Part shown: in pieces, positions 46,763 through 56,951 of the stretch
How positions within the stretch are numbered: the first letter of the stretch is position 1
Layout of the letters: each line of letters starts with the position of its first letter
Assembly: GCA_011800155.1 (NCBI GenBank)
Contig: CM022368.1
Coordinates: 1,612,001 to 1,676,000, forward strand
DNA length: 64,000 nt
Reading direction: 5' to 3'
Origin: Flammulina velutipes
Taxonomy: Eukaryota > Basidiomycota > Agaricomycetes > Agaricales > Physalacriaceae
Translations under genes and position numbers: made by a program
Notes under the pieces: generated by a model
The model's input: only the letters and a program-made list of their open reading frames with translations
The model's database searches: none
Told to the model about the DNA's origin: nothing

Positions 46763-47093
46763 TTAAAAGGGATCACAGACGAGGACTCCACAGCGGTTCC
46801 AGTGACAAACTGAAGGGACAATTATTTTTAGCCATCAAAGTTCGTTAGCAGGTAATAGTACTCACAGCCTTGGAAGCCCCCGAAGAACTTGCAGCTGTGG
46901 CCTTCACCGTAGTCGTTTGAGCCATTGCATGCATCGACTAAAATTCTGTTGAGCTACGATAGGGAGAAATCCTATTCGATAAATTCGTACCCTCATTGTC
47001 AGCGATGGCGGGGGCGGCGCTGACCTGCCCACCGGCAGAAATCAAAGTGGCCACGGTGACCATAAATACGGTCAAGTTGAGCTTGAAGAGCAT
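46763..47093 (-). CDS. Small secreted five-cysteine protein 1
   Basis: ATG 47093-47091, stop 46765-46763, two introns of about 55 bases, 73 residues. A hydrophobic signal peptide (MLFKLNLTVFMVTVATLIS) ends in QVSAAPA. The mature part has DACNGSNDYGEGHSC, then KFFGGFQGFC, HWNRC and GVLVC: cysteine spacing x11, x9, x4, x4. This spacing is shared with three more genes in this window. The family is not recognised; size and cysteines suggest an effector-like or defence-like secreted peptide, which is inference. Intron 2 sequence is close to that of the copy at 54500, identifying that as its nearest paralogue. Confidence 0.8.
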
Positions 47094-48073
47094 ATTTGTG
47101 ATGATAAGACTGTGGTTGGGTTGGTGTGAGAGATGGTTACTACAAAGCAGCGATGCAGTAGTGCTTTTAAATCACTGACCAGGGAACACCGTTGATAAGA
47201 ATGATACCTTAGTCAGATAATAGAAGCTTCCATCCATTGCGGTTGAGCGTCTACTGTATCCACCGCAGAGACAATTGAGTACCACACCTGAGCGATAGAA
47301 AATTCAAACTCGCCACATTTGTTTCAACTCACGATACCGTTACACTGTTTGAGCGCTGAAGAGATTCATTGTGTTGCTGATAGCACTCCTCCCCAGTGGC
47401 TGAGATGGGCATCTTATGTTAGATTCCGCTCAGTGTTTTAGTGAGATACAATACCTTAAGCCTTTTGGCTTTAACCAGCTGCTCCCCAGCTCGTGGAGAC
47501 GTTATTAATCGAGCGATTGGGCAGTCGAGAGCCAAAAATCATGTTGGTTGTTGAGACACTAGCCCATCATCAACAAGATCATGCCAGTGAGCCAGATGAT
47601 TCACGCGTACATTACCAAACATGCACTGCGTGGTACACGGAGATACTTATTGGGAGACACCTACAATTAAGTAGTTCTGCGGTCCAGTTTAGATCAGACG
47701 CGCGGGATGAGCGCTAAGAATGTTATATATTCATAAAGCGTGTGGCACAACATGATGATTGGACGAACGTTTTCCATTATCCACGAATGGTCCACCGTTT
47801 GCTTCCTGTCCAATCCAATGCCGTGGCATTACGACTTGTTGTGAGATCGTTCATTTATGAAACCACGGCGCGGCCAGACGTGAAGCAGAGCGCCGAAGTT
47901 CGAACGGTAGTATCTCAATCGAACTTGATAGATAAGTCGCGCACCGAGTATACTCTGTAAGGCTCTATAAGGAAACGTATGAGAACATGGATCACATAAA
48001 AAGAGGGAAGAGATAAACAGAACGCCAACCAAGACGTACCCCCAAGTCCTACTAGTATCTCATCAAGCTCATC

Positions 48074-48384
48074 ATGTTTAAACTCACCTCTGTCTTCTTT
48101 GCTTTGGCTGCCATGCTTCTGTTCGCAGGGCATGGAGTCCGCGCCGCTGCTTCCAACCCCAGTACGCAGCTATTGTCGATGTAAGGCTCGTCTTCTGACT
48201 GACTGCCGATAAATAGTTGATGCCTGCAACGGGGCAAACCATTACGGTATTGGTCACAGCTGCAAGTGGGCCAACTCCGAAGGAAGTTCGTACCGTTGCC
48301 GTACTATGGATAGATTTGATACTAACACTGGCATCAGCCTGCGTGTCGAACGATTGCGGGAACCTCTATTGCAAAGCCAATTGA
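48074..48384 (+). CDS. Small secreted five-cysteine protein 3
   Basis: ATG 48074, stop TGA 48382-48384, two introns. Signal peptide MFKLTSVFFALAAMLLFAGH ending around VRAAA. Mature part DACNGANHYGIGHSC, KWANSEGTC, VSNDC, GNLYC: cysteine spacing x11, x8, x4, x4. About 66 residues. It is closest to the copy at 53227-53539: the promoters share the ACATGGATCACATAAAA segment, and the 3' flanks match as well. Expect secretion; function unknown. Confidence 0.8.
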
Positions 48385-48581
48385 GTTCCAGAAGTCGAGC
48401 AGGAGGAGACGGGTGACTGGAGCGGGTGTCTGGATCTTTGGCACGTTAGATCACCAGTGCGCTCGTAGATAAAACCTCCCAATCTGCTTCCAATGCTAGC
48501 GATATGCATTTTGCTATAAGTATAAGGGATTTCGATTCTGTAGACAATGGTTAGGGTTAAGCCATTATCGGATTGTCCACC

Positions 48582-49070
48582 ATGGTGTCGAAACAAATAG
48601 CGCGCGAACTGGAAGGGAACAACACGGAAGTGGTTATTCAAACCTACTCTGACCGCATCCTCGTCCTCGTCACGCAACTAGGAAAAGTGGGCAACCTGGT
48701 AATCAACGAGTTCAAATAGCATGAAAAGCGCACCCATTCATTCATAACGAATTTAAAGATCCAAGCAACGCTGCCAGTCACGACGCCATTGCTGCCCGCT
48801 GAATCTGGATCGCTGTTGCCGCCGCCGCCGCCTGCGATCCAGCTGCAGCCTCTGCTCGGGAACGCGTCCTCGGAGCATCTCCAAACGTTGCACAATCTCT
48901 TTGTGAGCCAAATCGCAACATTGGTATGGACAGCCGAGTCAGAGTCAACAATGCAGCCTTCGCGGCGAGGTGTAATTGTAGGCCTTGCATTGCAGAAGGG
49001 TGGTCAAGAAGCGGAGCGTGGCACATTTTCTGGAGTCATGGATATGGTACAGGATTTGTTGAAACAGTAG
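48582..49070 (+). CDS. PSMG3: Proteasome assembly chaperone 3-like protein
   Basis: Two exons, 48582-48698 and 48759-49070, 142 residues. The N-terminal half follows the PAC3/PSMG3 pattern: TEVVIQTYSDRILVLVTQLG with KVGNLIQATL. A short Pro/Leu-rich insert precedes PLLGNASSEHLQTLH, and the C-terminal half has GVIVGLALQKGG and a terminal helix. PAC3 (yeast Poc3/Dmp2 group) helps assemble the proteasome alpha ring together with PAC4. Length is close to the family norm. Recognition is from pattern memory rather than a search, so the gene symbol is provisional. Confidence 0.65.
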
Positions 49071-49122
49071 TATAACTGCATTCGAGTCAGTACGACTCTG
49101 TGAATCTGTATGGAAACGCACA

Positions 49123-49341
49123 TTATTCCTTCAGACGTGCATTTTTCTCTTGGTGCCAACGGTAGAGCGCTCGGAGTCTCTGGTCCTCTGCGACGCCGTT
49201 CCGAGGGTGCGTCTCGTGCAAATAAAATGCGAATACACCAGTAAAGACGCCCAGCAGCGGGTCCATCCAGCTGCAAATGAATGTGAGCAGACTGCGCACG
49301 GCGTGCTCGATCCATGCTCACCGTGCCAAAAGGTAAGCCAT
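49123..49341 (-). CDS. NCE101: NCE101-like small membrane protein
   Basis: ATG 49341-49339, one 50-base intron, stop 49125-49123, about 55 residues. Product MAYLLARWMDPLLGVFTGV continues with AFYLHETHPR and a charged tail. A single membrane helix right at the N terminus and the DPLLGVF...AFYLHE pattern fit the fungal Nce101 family (non-classical export protein 1). The gene is too short to stand out unless spliced. It converges with the PSMG3-like gene (52 bases apart) and diverges from the membrane protein at 49384 (42 bases between ATGs). Confidence 0.65.
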
Positions 49342-49383
49342 GGTAGCGATCAAAGCCGGATTTGGCCCTGCACACGAACGACG
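49342..49383. promoter_or_regulatory. 42-bp divergent start region
   Basis: The start codons of the NCE101-like gene (minus) and the membrane protein (plus) are only 42 bases apart. Each gene's promoter must lie at least partly in its neighbour's transcribed region. Confidence 0.5.
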
Positions 49384-50145
49384 ATGAGCTCAATCGAAAT
49401 GGACGACCTCGCTCAACGACGAGCACGCTCTCCCGCCGCTGTCGAGGCCGTCGACCCCACCGATGGCGCGCTCTCACTGTGGACGTGGGCCTCTGCCATA
49501 ATGTACGCTCAACAAGCAGCCCATTCCCGCGTTGTACTTAGTCGTCCCCGTCTAGATTAACATTGACGTCCTTCATCCTGCTCTTTGCCCCTCGCGTTCT
49601 GCTCTTCTTCTCCGAGACTTCATCAGCGGACGACAGGCGCCAGCTCACAACACTCGAGTCGTTCCTCATACTGAACTGTGGCGTATGGCTCTTTGCTATC
49701 GCCCTGGCCCTTGTTATCAACGTCCGTACGCTCTCCGTAGAGCTTCTGAGGCTGAACATCCCTCTACATAGATTCCATCTCCCACTGTCCTGGAGCGCCA
49801 TGACACGTCTTCGGCGACGCACCCGCTCCTTCTTCCAGTGGTCATCGCCTCTGGAATAACATCCTTCCTATCGTACAATACACGCGGTCTGGGGTCAGTC
49901 GCCACCTTGACCTCGATAGGTTCTGGCATCATAGCTTTGTGGGGTCTTTGGGTGGTAAGTTCACTTGCATCTTCATATACATAAGTTGCCTATCTATTCA
50001 GATCGTCTTCGGAGAGTCCTCTTCCATCTCAAAGACGACTGGCGCAGATAAACATACTTCTGCCTTTATATTCAACAACAAGGCTTCTGCCTCCAAGCAA
50101 AAGAAGACCTGGAAAAAGACATTTGGGATGGGCAAAGCAGCTTAG
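49384..50145 (+). CDS. Four-helix membrane protein, conserved fungal family
   Basis: Exons 49384-49502, 49556-49721, 49772-49954 and 50002-50145, 203 residues. Acidic cytosolic N terminus, then about four membrane helices (SFILLFAPRVLLFF; CGVWLFAIALALVIN; a loop with LLLPVVIASGITSFLSYNT; SGIIALWGLWVIVFG). The C-terminal tail has the conserved-looking SKTTGADKHTSAFIF and KQKKTWKKTF. I recall this tail from uncharacterised fungal membrane proteins. No function assigned. Confidence 0.7.
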
Positions 50146-50248
50146 TGGTACAGCTAGTTATGTATTTGTATTACATCGTTAGGGTGCAATAATGCGAGTG
50201 TGTCTATGATAAGCAAGGTAAGAAATACAACGAAGATCGTCCGTTAGA

Positions 50249-52490
50249 TTACGCGTTAAGAGGCCGAAGATAACTGGCAAGCGCCCAACCCACCTCCCCA
50301 TGTCCCGACTTCTGCTTGGGGCCTTTCAATGTCCTCCGCCTCACCAACAGCAAAGAATCTGGCTCATCCGAACCACCATCATCGACATAGAGCATCAGCC
50401 CTCTACTCAAATGTTCCCGAGGATGTCCTGCCGCCTTCAAAACCTCGAACACCTCACCCTCACCCTTCATGCTCACGAACGGATACGAGTCGTAGGTGTA
50501 CGCCGCCGCCTTTGACTTCTTGACCCGTGGATCGAGTGGTGGCTCGAACGCAAACACAGACTCGACCAAGTACAGGACGTCGCCAGTTTCCCGTAACGAT
50601 GGATCTGACGTTTTTCGCCGGAAACTCAGCTTGCGCTGGATGCTGGTCGGAGACGTCCCGGATGAAGTGACAGGACGTCGAGGCGATCCTTTTCTCCTGC
50701 CTGGCGGGATGAGCGAGTCAAGTGGGCTCTTCAGGGCAGTCACGTAGTCGTATCCAATATCGTATTCGTACTCTGCAGCCAGACTCTTGCCGAACCGAAC
50801 GTTTGAGGCATTGTTCAAAGGTTTGACTGGAAGAGACTTTGCCCGTTTCGTCGGTGGTATTGGTTCCAGTGACGATAATACACTGGTGACGACACTGGTG
50901 CCATTGGAAAGCGACGACGACGACGCAGACGTCCGTGAAGACCGTGGTGGCGTCGGCGGGAACAGTGACTGCTGTACAAGCTGTAATCCAGATATCAAGC
51001 TGTCCACTTCCTCCCAACGGTCCCACCACACTTTGACTGTGTGTGCCGAATTGATATCTTCGCCTTCCACACGCAGCTGGGTCCATAGGGTGCTCCAGGC
51101 CGAGTGTGTCTGATGAAAGTACTCCTTTTGGATGCGGGCGAGACGTAGGATACAGCCAGCAAGAACGCGTTCACTCTTGGATAGGTAGATGGGTATCTCT
51201 TCAGCAAGTTTGCTCCGCAAGGCCAAATACTCTGCGGAGGCATTGATTAAGTCGGGCGGTGGTCGGTTCTTCTGGGAAAGTGGCATATGCAAAAGGTGGT
51301 TGTGCAAGGGGAGGAGTGAGTTCTGGAGCGTGTCAAGGAGGTGTAATGGGCTGTTTATCGTGTCAAGAAGTGCGGATAATGGGGAAAGAAGGGTTGATGA
51401 TAGGGACTGTGAAAGAGTGGTGGCCATCGGTATGATTTGGTCTGTGAGTACGGACATAAAGGCGTCAAACGAATCCGACTGGACTTCGGGGGAAAGGCCA
51501 ATTGTGTTGGCAAATGATTCCGCAAAGGTGCGAAGCTGAGACGAGCAGATGGTCACCGCATGAGACCAATGAAGAATGTCCTGCGCTAGCTGGTTGGCAA
51601 AAGTTTGGAGGCGCAGTAGCTGGGTGTGGTGGTGGGCTACCCGTATGGATTCGTCCGAGTCTGGGGGAGGGGCAGGCTTCAGATTCTTTATACGAACAAG
51701 TTGGTCCCTATTCGTCTTCTTGAGGAGATTCTTAACAACCTCTGCTCGGCGGCGTTCTTCGTTGACGCGGTAGGCCAGATTCTGGACCGCGTCCTTGGCG
51801 AGACGTAAGTTCTCCTTGTCTGGATGGCCGTCTGGAGTTTCATCAAATATAGTGGCGAGCAGAAGGGGGTATTTAAGGAGGCGCTGCACGGGCTTGATGA
51901 GCATTGAATGCAGATCCCAGGCGTGTGACATGGACGATGCGATGGTGCGGGTCTGCATGTGGTACGCGGTAAGCGCTGGTGTGTGAGGCAGAGAGTGGTA
52001 GTAGCTCGACGCCGACTCGTGCTTGGAGATATAGCCCTTGTACGGGGGCTCCATGTCGGGAATGGAATCTAGAAACAGCTTTCCAACCATATCTGCCTGA
52101 ATAGCAGCATGCAGAGATTCGCAGAACTTGTTGGCGAAAGAGGAGACCTCTTCAATGTTGCTGAAGATTATCTTGACGTCCTCAGCAGACATGGGCGCCT
52201 CCACTGTCGACGTGAGCAGTGTAGAGTCGATCTGGATAGATTGGCCTGTATATACACGGTTAGTATAAGCATGGTATCAGCTTACGCCACGCACCCAGAG
52301 CTAACGGTATATGGACCTGCCGCACGATAGCCAAGTCGGACGCATAAGCTTTCTCGGAAGCGAGGAGCTCGTTGAGGGCGTGCTGGCGCTGCGTCGGTAC
52401 TACGCGCGCCGCGTCGGGCGTCGGTGTACGACGCACAGGCTGCGCACGCGGTCGAAGAGGCGATCTGGCTGGCAAGGGAGGGTCGGTCAT
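50249..52490 (-). CDS. DH-BAR RhoGEF (Tuba/DNMBP-like)
   Basis: Two exons, 52490-52295 and 52245-50249, 730 residues. The DH domain begins HALNELLASEKAYASDL (about residue 35) and includes the hallmark LIKPVQRLLKYPLLL helix; it exchanges GDP for GTP on a Rho-family GTPase, probably Cdc42. A long helical region with the features of a BAR domain (membrane-curving) follows, then a Ser/Pro linker (SPRRPVTSSGTSPTS) and a C-terminal SH3-like segment (YDSYPFVSMKGEGEVFEV, GWALASYLRP). This DH-BAR-SH3-like order resembles dynamin-binding protein. Likely acts at the plasma membrane or septum. Confidence 0.8.
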
Positions 52491-53116
52491 TGTGGCAAGG
52501 AGTTAACATGCACGGCGTGACATCGAATGCTTCCGGCCCGTAATGTAATTTTGGCCTGTCACATTTCCGATCACTTGACGATCATCCCGCGCTGTTCAAA
52601 GCGCATATGATATCCAGTGTGCTCCTCTATAGCCTTACTTACACATGGGGATGTACCGTTGTTACTCTGAGATGCATTAGTCTTCACTGGCACACCTGCT
52701 CTAGTCTAGCCTTCAAGCGACGATACCGTCATGCAACTTTACCCTCATTCACCCATTGCGGACCTCCGAAGTCCATCGACATATAATTTGCAGCGCCAAT
52801 GTGAGCTTCCAAAGAAGTGAAATGTAAACTTTTTGAGTAGGACTATTCTCCTGCAGAAGTAGGGCTGCATTTGATTCAAGTTCAGTCAGATGTGGCGCAG
52901 CCTACAATGGTTCCGGAATTTGCCGAATTTAGACTATTACCGAACTTGTAGCGAATTCAGGGCGAGAAGTTACCGTACGGCGTATGTTTTGGTGTAGATT
53001 GCCGTTATATCAATATATATCCTTCTCGTCACTCTAATTCGCGCAAGGAGCGTTCGTTGAATCCGTTTCCGAGTCAGGTCACCGATTTATCCGGAATTGA
53101 TCAGCTATGGCAGAAT
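52491..53116. other. Intergenic, nothing recognised
   Basis: No coding frame or repeat of note between the RhoGEF start and the inverted-duplication arm. One TGTGGCGC word at 52891-52898. Confidence 0.5.
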
Positions 53117-53226
53117 ACATATCACTGGCATTGGGAGGTTTTATCTACGAGCGTACTGTCGACAACATGTTAGAGATCCAGACACCTGCTCCAGACACCT
53201 GCTTCCTCCTGCTCGACTTCTGAAAC

Positions 53227-53539
53227 TCAGTTGGGGATGCAGATGAGGTTTCCGCAAGCGTTTTTCCTGCAGACTGATGGCCAGTGTTAGCATAGAATTC
53301 AACTATGGTACAGGAGATCATACGAACTTCCTTGGGATTGGGCGAACTTGCAACTGTGGCCAACATCGTAATGGTTCGACCCGTTGCAGGCATCGACTAT
53401 TTAGGGGAGAACGTCAGGCTACCTGGCGTATATCGATAGACAGCTGCGCACCGGCATTGTCAGCAACAGCGTGGACTCCATGGCCTGCGAGCAAGAGCAT
53501 GACAGCCAAGGCAAAGAAGGCGGAGGAGAGTTTGAACAT
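53227..53539 (-). CDS. Small secreted five-cysteine protein 4
   Basis: ATG 53539-53537, stop TGA 53229-53227, two introns. Signal peptide MFKLSSAFFALAVMLLLAGH ending near VHAVA. Mature part DACNGSNHYDVGHSC, KFAQSQGIC, RKNAC, GNLIC, ending IPN. About 65 residues with the shared cysteine spacing x11, x8, x4, x4. Nearest relative is the 48074 gene by signal peptide, promoter and 3' flank. Confidence 0.8.
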
Positions 53540-54499
53540 GATGAGTGTGGTAAGATACTAGGACAGTGCTGGGAGTATGTCTTGGTTAACGTTCTAGTAT
53601 AACTTCCCCTCCTTTTATGTGATCCATGTCCTCATATTCTTCCTTCTAAAGTGTGCTATTCTTTACCAATTTGATTGAGACGCCTTTTCCGGGTCATTGA
53701 ACCCCGCATTCCACTTCCCGTCTGGCCGCGCTATAGTTTCATGAGTAAATGTAGGTCGGGATTTCGTGACAGGAAAATGAACAGAAATCAATCATCGGCC
53801 GAGCATTGTCGTATTTGCTACTGCTTCGGGCAGCGCTCACCGTGTCATGCCACACACGGATTATGAGTGCGTCCGTCTGCCAAATGCAACATTCTCAGCG
53901 CTCATCCCACGATCCGATATTCGCTTGACCCCAGAATTAGCTGCTTATTTTAAGATGTCTCAGTCCCAACAATCATTTGGAGTATCACCGTATATCACGC
54001 ATTGCATGTTTGGTAAGTACGAATTACTTGTGGCTTGACCCGACGCATCCAACGCATCCAAAAATACATGCATGAGTGTATTTGTATCTCCAAAATCAGC
54101 ATGCTTTCAGGTTGTAGAGTCCCCAAATGCATAATGTCTCCATTCAAATCAGTGATATGCTTCGACCCTCGAGATATCGCTGAGGAGCAGTCGAAGCTGA
54201 TAGGCCAGGTTATTCATCTTAGGGTATTACTATTACAAACACGGCGAAGCAGTTCAGCGCTCGGACGGCATAACGGTATCGTGTACATGTGGCGTTGACT
54301 CAAGTTTTGATTTTCTGCCGCTCAGTAGAATTCAACTAATTTTACAGTGCATAGATCCACAGCTGCTGCGCTACTTGTAGTCCTCTCGCATCGGCCGAAC
54401 GCTTCATTCTTACCAGCGGTATCTCCCAGAAGTTGTTTAAAAGGGCTGCATGGCGTCAACTATCTCATATCGACCAACAACAAGCCTTTCCTCGCAAAT

Positions 54500-54821
54500 A
54501 TGCTCTTCAAGATCAACTTCACCCTCTTCATGATCACTGTGGCCGCTTTGATTTCTGGCCAGGTCAGTGCCGCTCCCGCCGTCGCTGACAACGATGGTAT
54601 GAAGTTATTGAATAAGACCCCTTCCATCGTAACTCAATGGTGTTCTAGTCGACGCGTGCAATGGCTCGAACCATTACGACGTGGGACACAGCTGCAAGTT
54701 TGCTCAGTCCGAAGGCAGTGCGTGCTATCATCTACAACTAACGAACTTTGATCTAAAGACAATCATCCCTTCAGTTTGCCGCAACAATAGCTGTGGTGTC
54801 CTCATCTGTGTTCCCAACTGA
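54500..54821 (+). CDS. Small secreted five-cysteine protein 2
   Basis: ATG 54500, stop TGA 54819-54821, two introns. Signal peptide MLFKINFTLFMITVAALIS then GQVSAAPA. Mature part DACNGSNHYDVGHSC, KFAQSEGIC, RNNSC, GVLIC, ending VPN. About 68 residues. Nearest relative is the 46763 gene by signal peptide and second-intron sequence. Its mature part, however, is closer to peptide 4 (NHYDVGHSCKFAQS), which hints at gene conversion among copies. Confidence 0.8.
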
Positions 54822-55006
54822 GCAAATATCACATAGCATCGATGTTATGCCAGTCATGGTCAATAAATATGCTTGTTATCGCTGAATTCAACAACGTCAA
54901 GGTTCATTCATTACATCACATGACCGTGTACATAGAAATGTGGCGCAAACATTTCAATACAACAATAGTCTGATAGCATACATGATTTATTCGCAGTAAC
55001 AGAGCA

Positions 55007-56833
55007 TCAATCCACGTCGCCTTCTCCTTTGCGAACCGCAATATCGAGTTGGGTAGCAGATTCCATGAGCTTTCTCAACTTCTGCCATTCCCGATCGATA
55101 ATTTGGCGCTGATCCAACCATTCACATATCCCGTCGGCGTCATCAAGATCTTTCGGCGGCATCCTCCCGCCCGCCCATGCCACACGAACATATCCGTTGT
55201 CCTGCTCTGCGGCATGCAAATCGTCTACCTCATCCTCGATCCTCTTGAAAAGGTGGTACTGCAATCAAGCTATGTGTCAGACAAGGTAAATCTGAACAAA
55301 TCGATGAAAAACCTGCCTCCCAGTGAGATAGATCATGGTAGACTCGTGTTCGCTTGGCACAAAAGCGCCCAAGATGGAGCGTATCTATGTATTTGGATTT
55401 CTCTGGCTTCTGCTTCGTTCTTTTCTTTGATTTCTTCTTCTTCTTCTTCTTCTTTGAACTCTCTGCGTCAGAGTCATCGTCGGAATCTAACTCTTCCTGA
55501 TAGCGAAGTAAGAATTTATGCTGTGGTAAGAAGGCGTAGAGGTACCTGGAAACCCACCCTGTCGTAGGGTGCTCCTCCAAGCCGACCTTGCAGCGTAGAA
55601 ACTCGGCTACCTAGGTGGCAAGCATCGCAATCTGGAACAGAGAACTCGAGCTGGAAGAGATCGAACTTGGGCAACGCCTCTAGTGACTTCTTGAACTCCG
55701 GTCGCCAAACAGACGAGGCGACAGACGAATCCCGCAGTCCCTCTATCTTTCTACGTGCCGTGTGCAAGGGGACAGAGAAATATTCATCCTCTTCAGTATA
55801 ATGTTAACCGACGTATCTTTGTAGTAAAGGCGACTGACTGGATTGTTTTTCCATGAACTCCCGCCTCTCTACAGGCAGGCATACGGCGACGTGGACGAAG
55901 AACTGGAAGATAGTTTTGAAGTGGTGGGCAAGGTCTTGCTGCGATCGGAATTCCATTGGCAACAGAGCAGATCCGTCACCATCGTCTTCGATTATGAAGT
56001 TCTCCTCCGAGTCTTCGTCGAACAGACTGTTATGCTCTGAATCAGTGTCTTCCGTCTTCTTAGCACCTTTGAAAGGCTGGGCTTCATCGTCCGAGCCGCT
56101 TGCTTGCGAGATATCGTCGTCCTCTTCTTCAGATGAACTTATCGGTGGTTTGCCTTGCTTTTTCCCTACGCGTTAAGATGAGGAGATAGGTAGCGGACGC
56201 AGCTAGAGCACATACTCTTCAATTTCTCCAGGTTCTTTTGAAACGTAGTCTTCTTGTCTCTTGTGCGCAGACGCGCCTCGATTATACCTGGAATCAAGTA
56301 TTAGTCAAGGTTTATAGAACGGTAGCTGCGGTCGTACGATCTTCGCTCAAGTCGTCCTCATCTGTGTCCTCTTTCTCTACACGAGGTTTCCGCGATCCTT
56401 TCTTCAGCCTAGATTTTGGCTTTCGTGCAGGACATTCGTCTTCAGAGGAGAGATCTACGGGATTTGGGGCAGGCGAGGAAGGCCGAGTCTTCTTGAGTCT
56501 GCGCTTAACCACAGGCTGTGGTTGTTCTGAGGCACCGTCGTCGCTGTCCAGCACGCGTGTTTTACGGCGTTTCACGGATGAAGGCTGCATTGACTTGTCT
56601 GGGTCGTCGTCGCGAGGTTGGAAATGAATCGCGCCAACATCAGAGTCCGACTCGTCTGCGCCAGCAGATGGAGAGCGCTGCTTGCGTTTCTTCGTTGCAG
56701 TAACTGTGGCGTCCGCTTTCTTACGTCGTTTCTGTGGCTTCTCTGGAGACGGACGCGTCGGCGACGAAGAGAATGAATCCAAGAGTGAAGCTTGTTTGAG
56801 CTTTTTCTGAGTCTTTTCCTGTCGTTTGGGCAT
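55007..56833 (-). CDS. DUF4211-like nuclear protein
   Basis: ATG 56833-56831, stop 55007-55009, about five exons. Basic N terminus MPKRQEKTQKKLKQASLLDS with many Lys/Arg and Ser/Asp-rich segments (nuclear localisation likely; acidic runs EEEDDDIS). A central FIIEDDGD...LPMEF segment, then SSVWRPEFKKSLEALPKFD, CDACHLGSRVSTL, YDRVGF and a poly-Lys stretch (SSKKKKKKKKSKKR), followed by HLFKRIEDEVDDL and a helical C terminus. The FIVEDD...CDAC order matches fungal DUF4211 proteins, whose function is unknown. It shares a 118-base divergent start region with the next gene. Confidence 0.65.
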
Positions 56834-56951
56834 GGTGGTGGTGGTAAGTGTGAGAGTCGAATATGTGATCATCTTTATGGCGGCGTCACAGATTCCCGTG
56901 ATCGTGCCACGTTACTATCTACCACCACCACAATCTAAAGGGGCCTTCGTT

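Larger units (their letters stand above)
46763..48515. repeat. Inverted duplication, left arm
   Basis: Holds peptides 1 (minus) and 3 (plus), their roughly 980-bp shared promoter region and downstream flank. The opposite-strand counterpart is 53117-54821. Matching non-coding blocks include GAACATGGATCACATAAAA near 47983 and ATAAAACCTCCCAAT near 48472. Confidence 0.7.
53117..54821. repeat. Inverted duplication, right arm
   Basis: Counterpart of 46763-48515 on the opposite strand, containing peptides 4 (minus) and 2 (plus). The non-coding space between them (960 bp) also matches, for example CATGTGGCG...TTTTGATTTTCT near 54284 against the minus strand near 47310. Confidence 0.7.
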
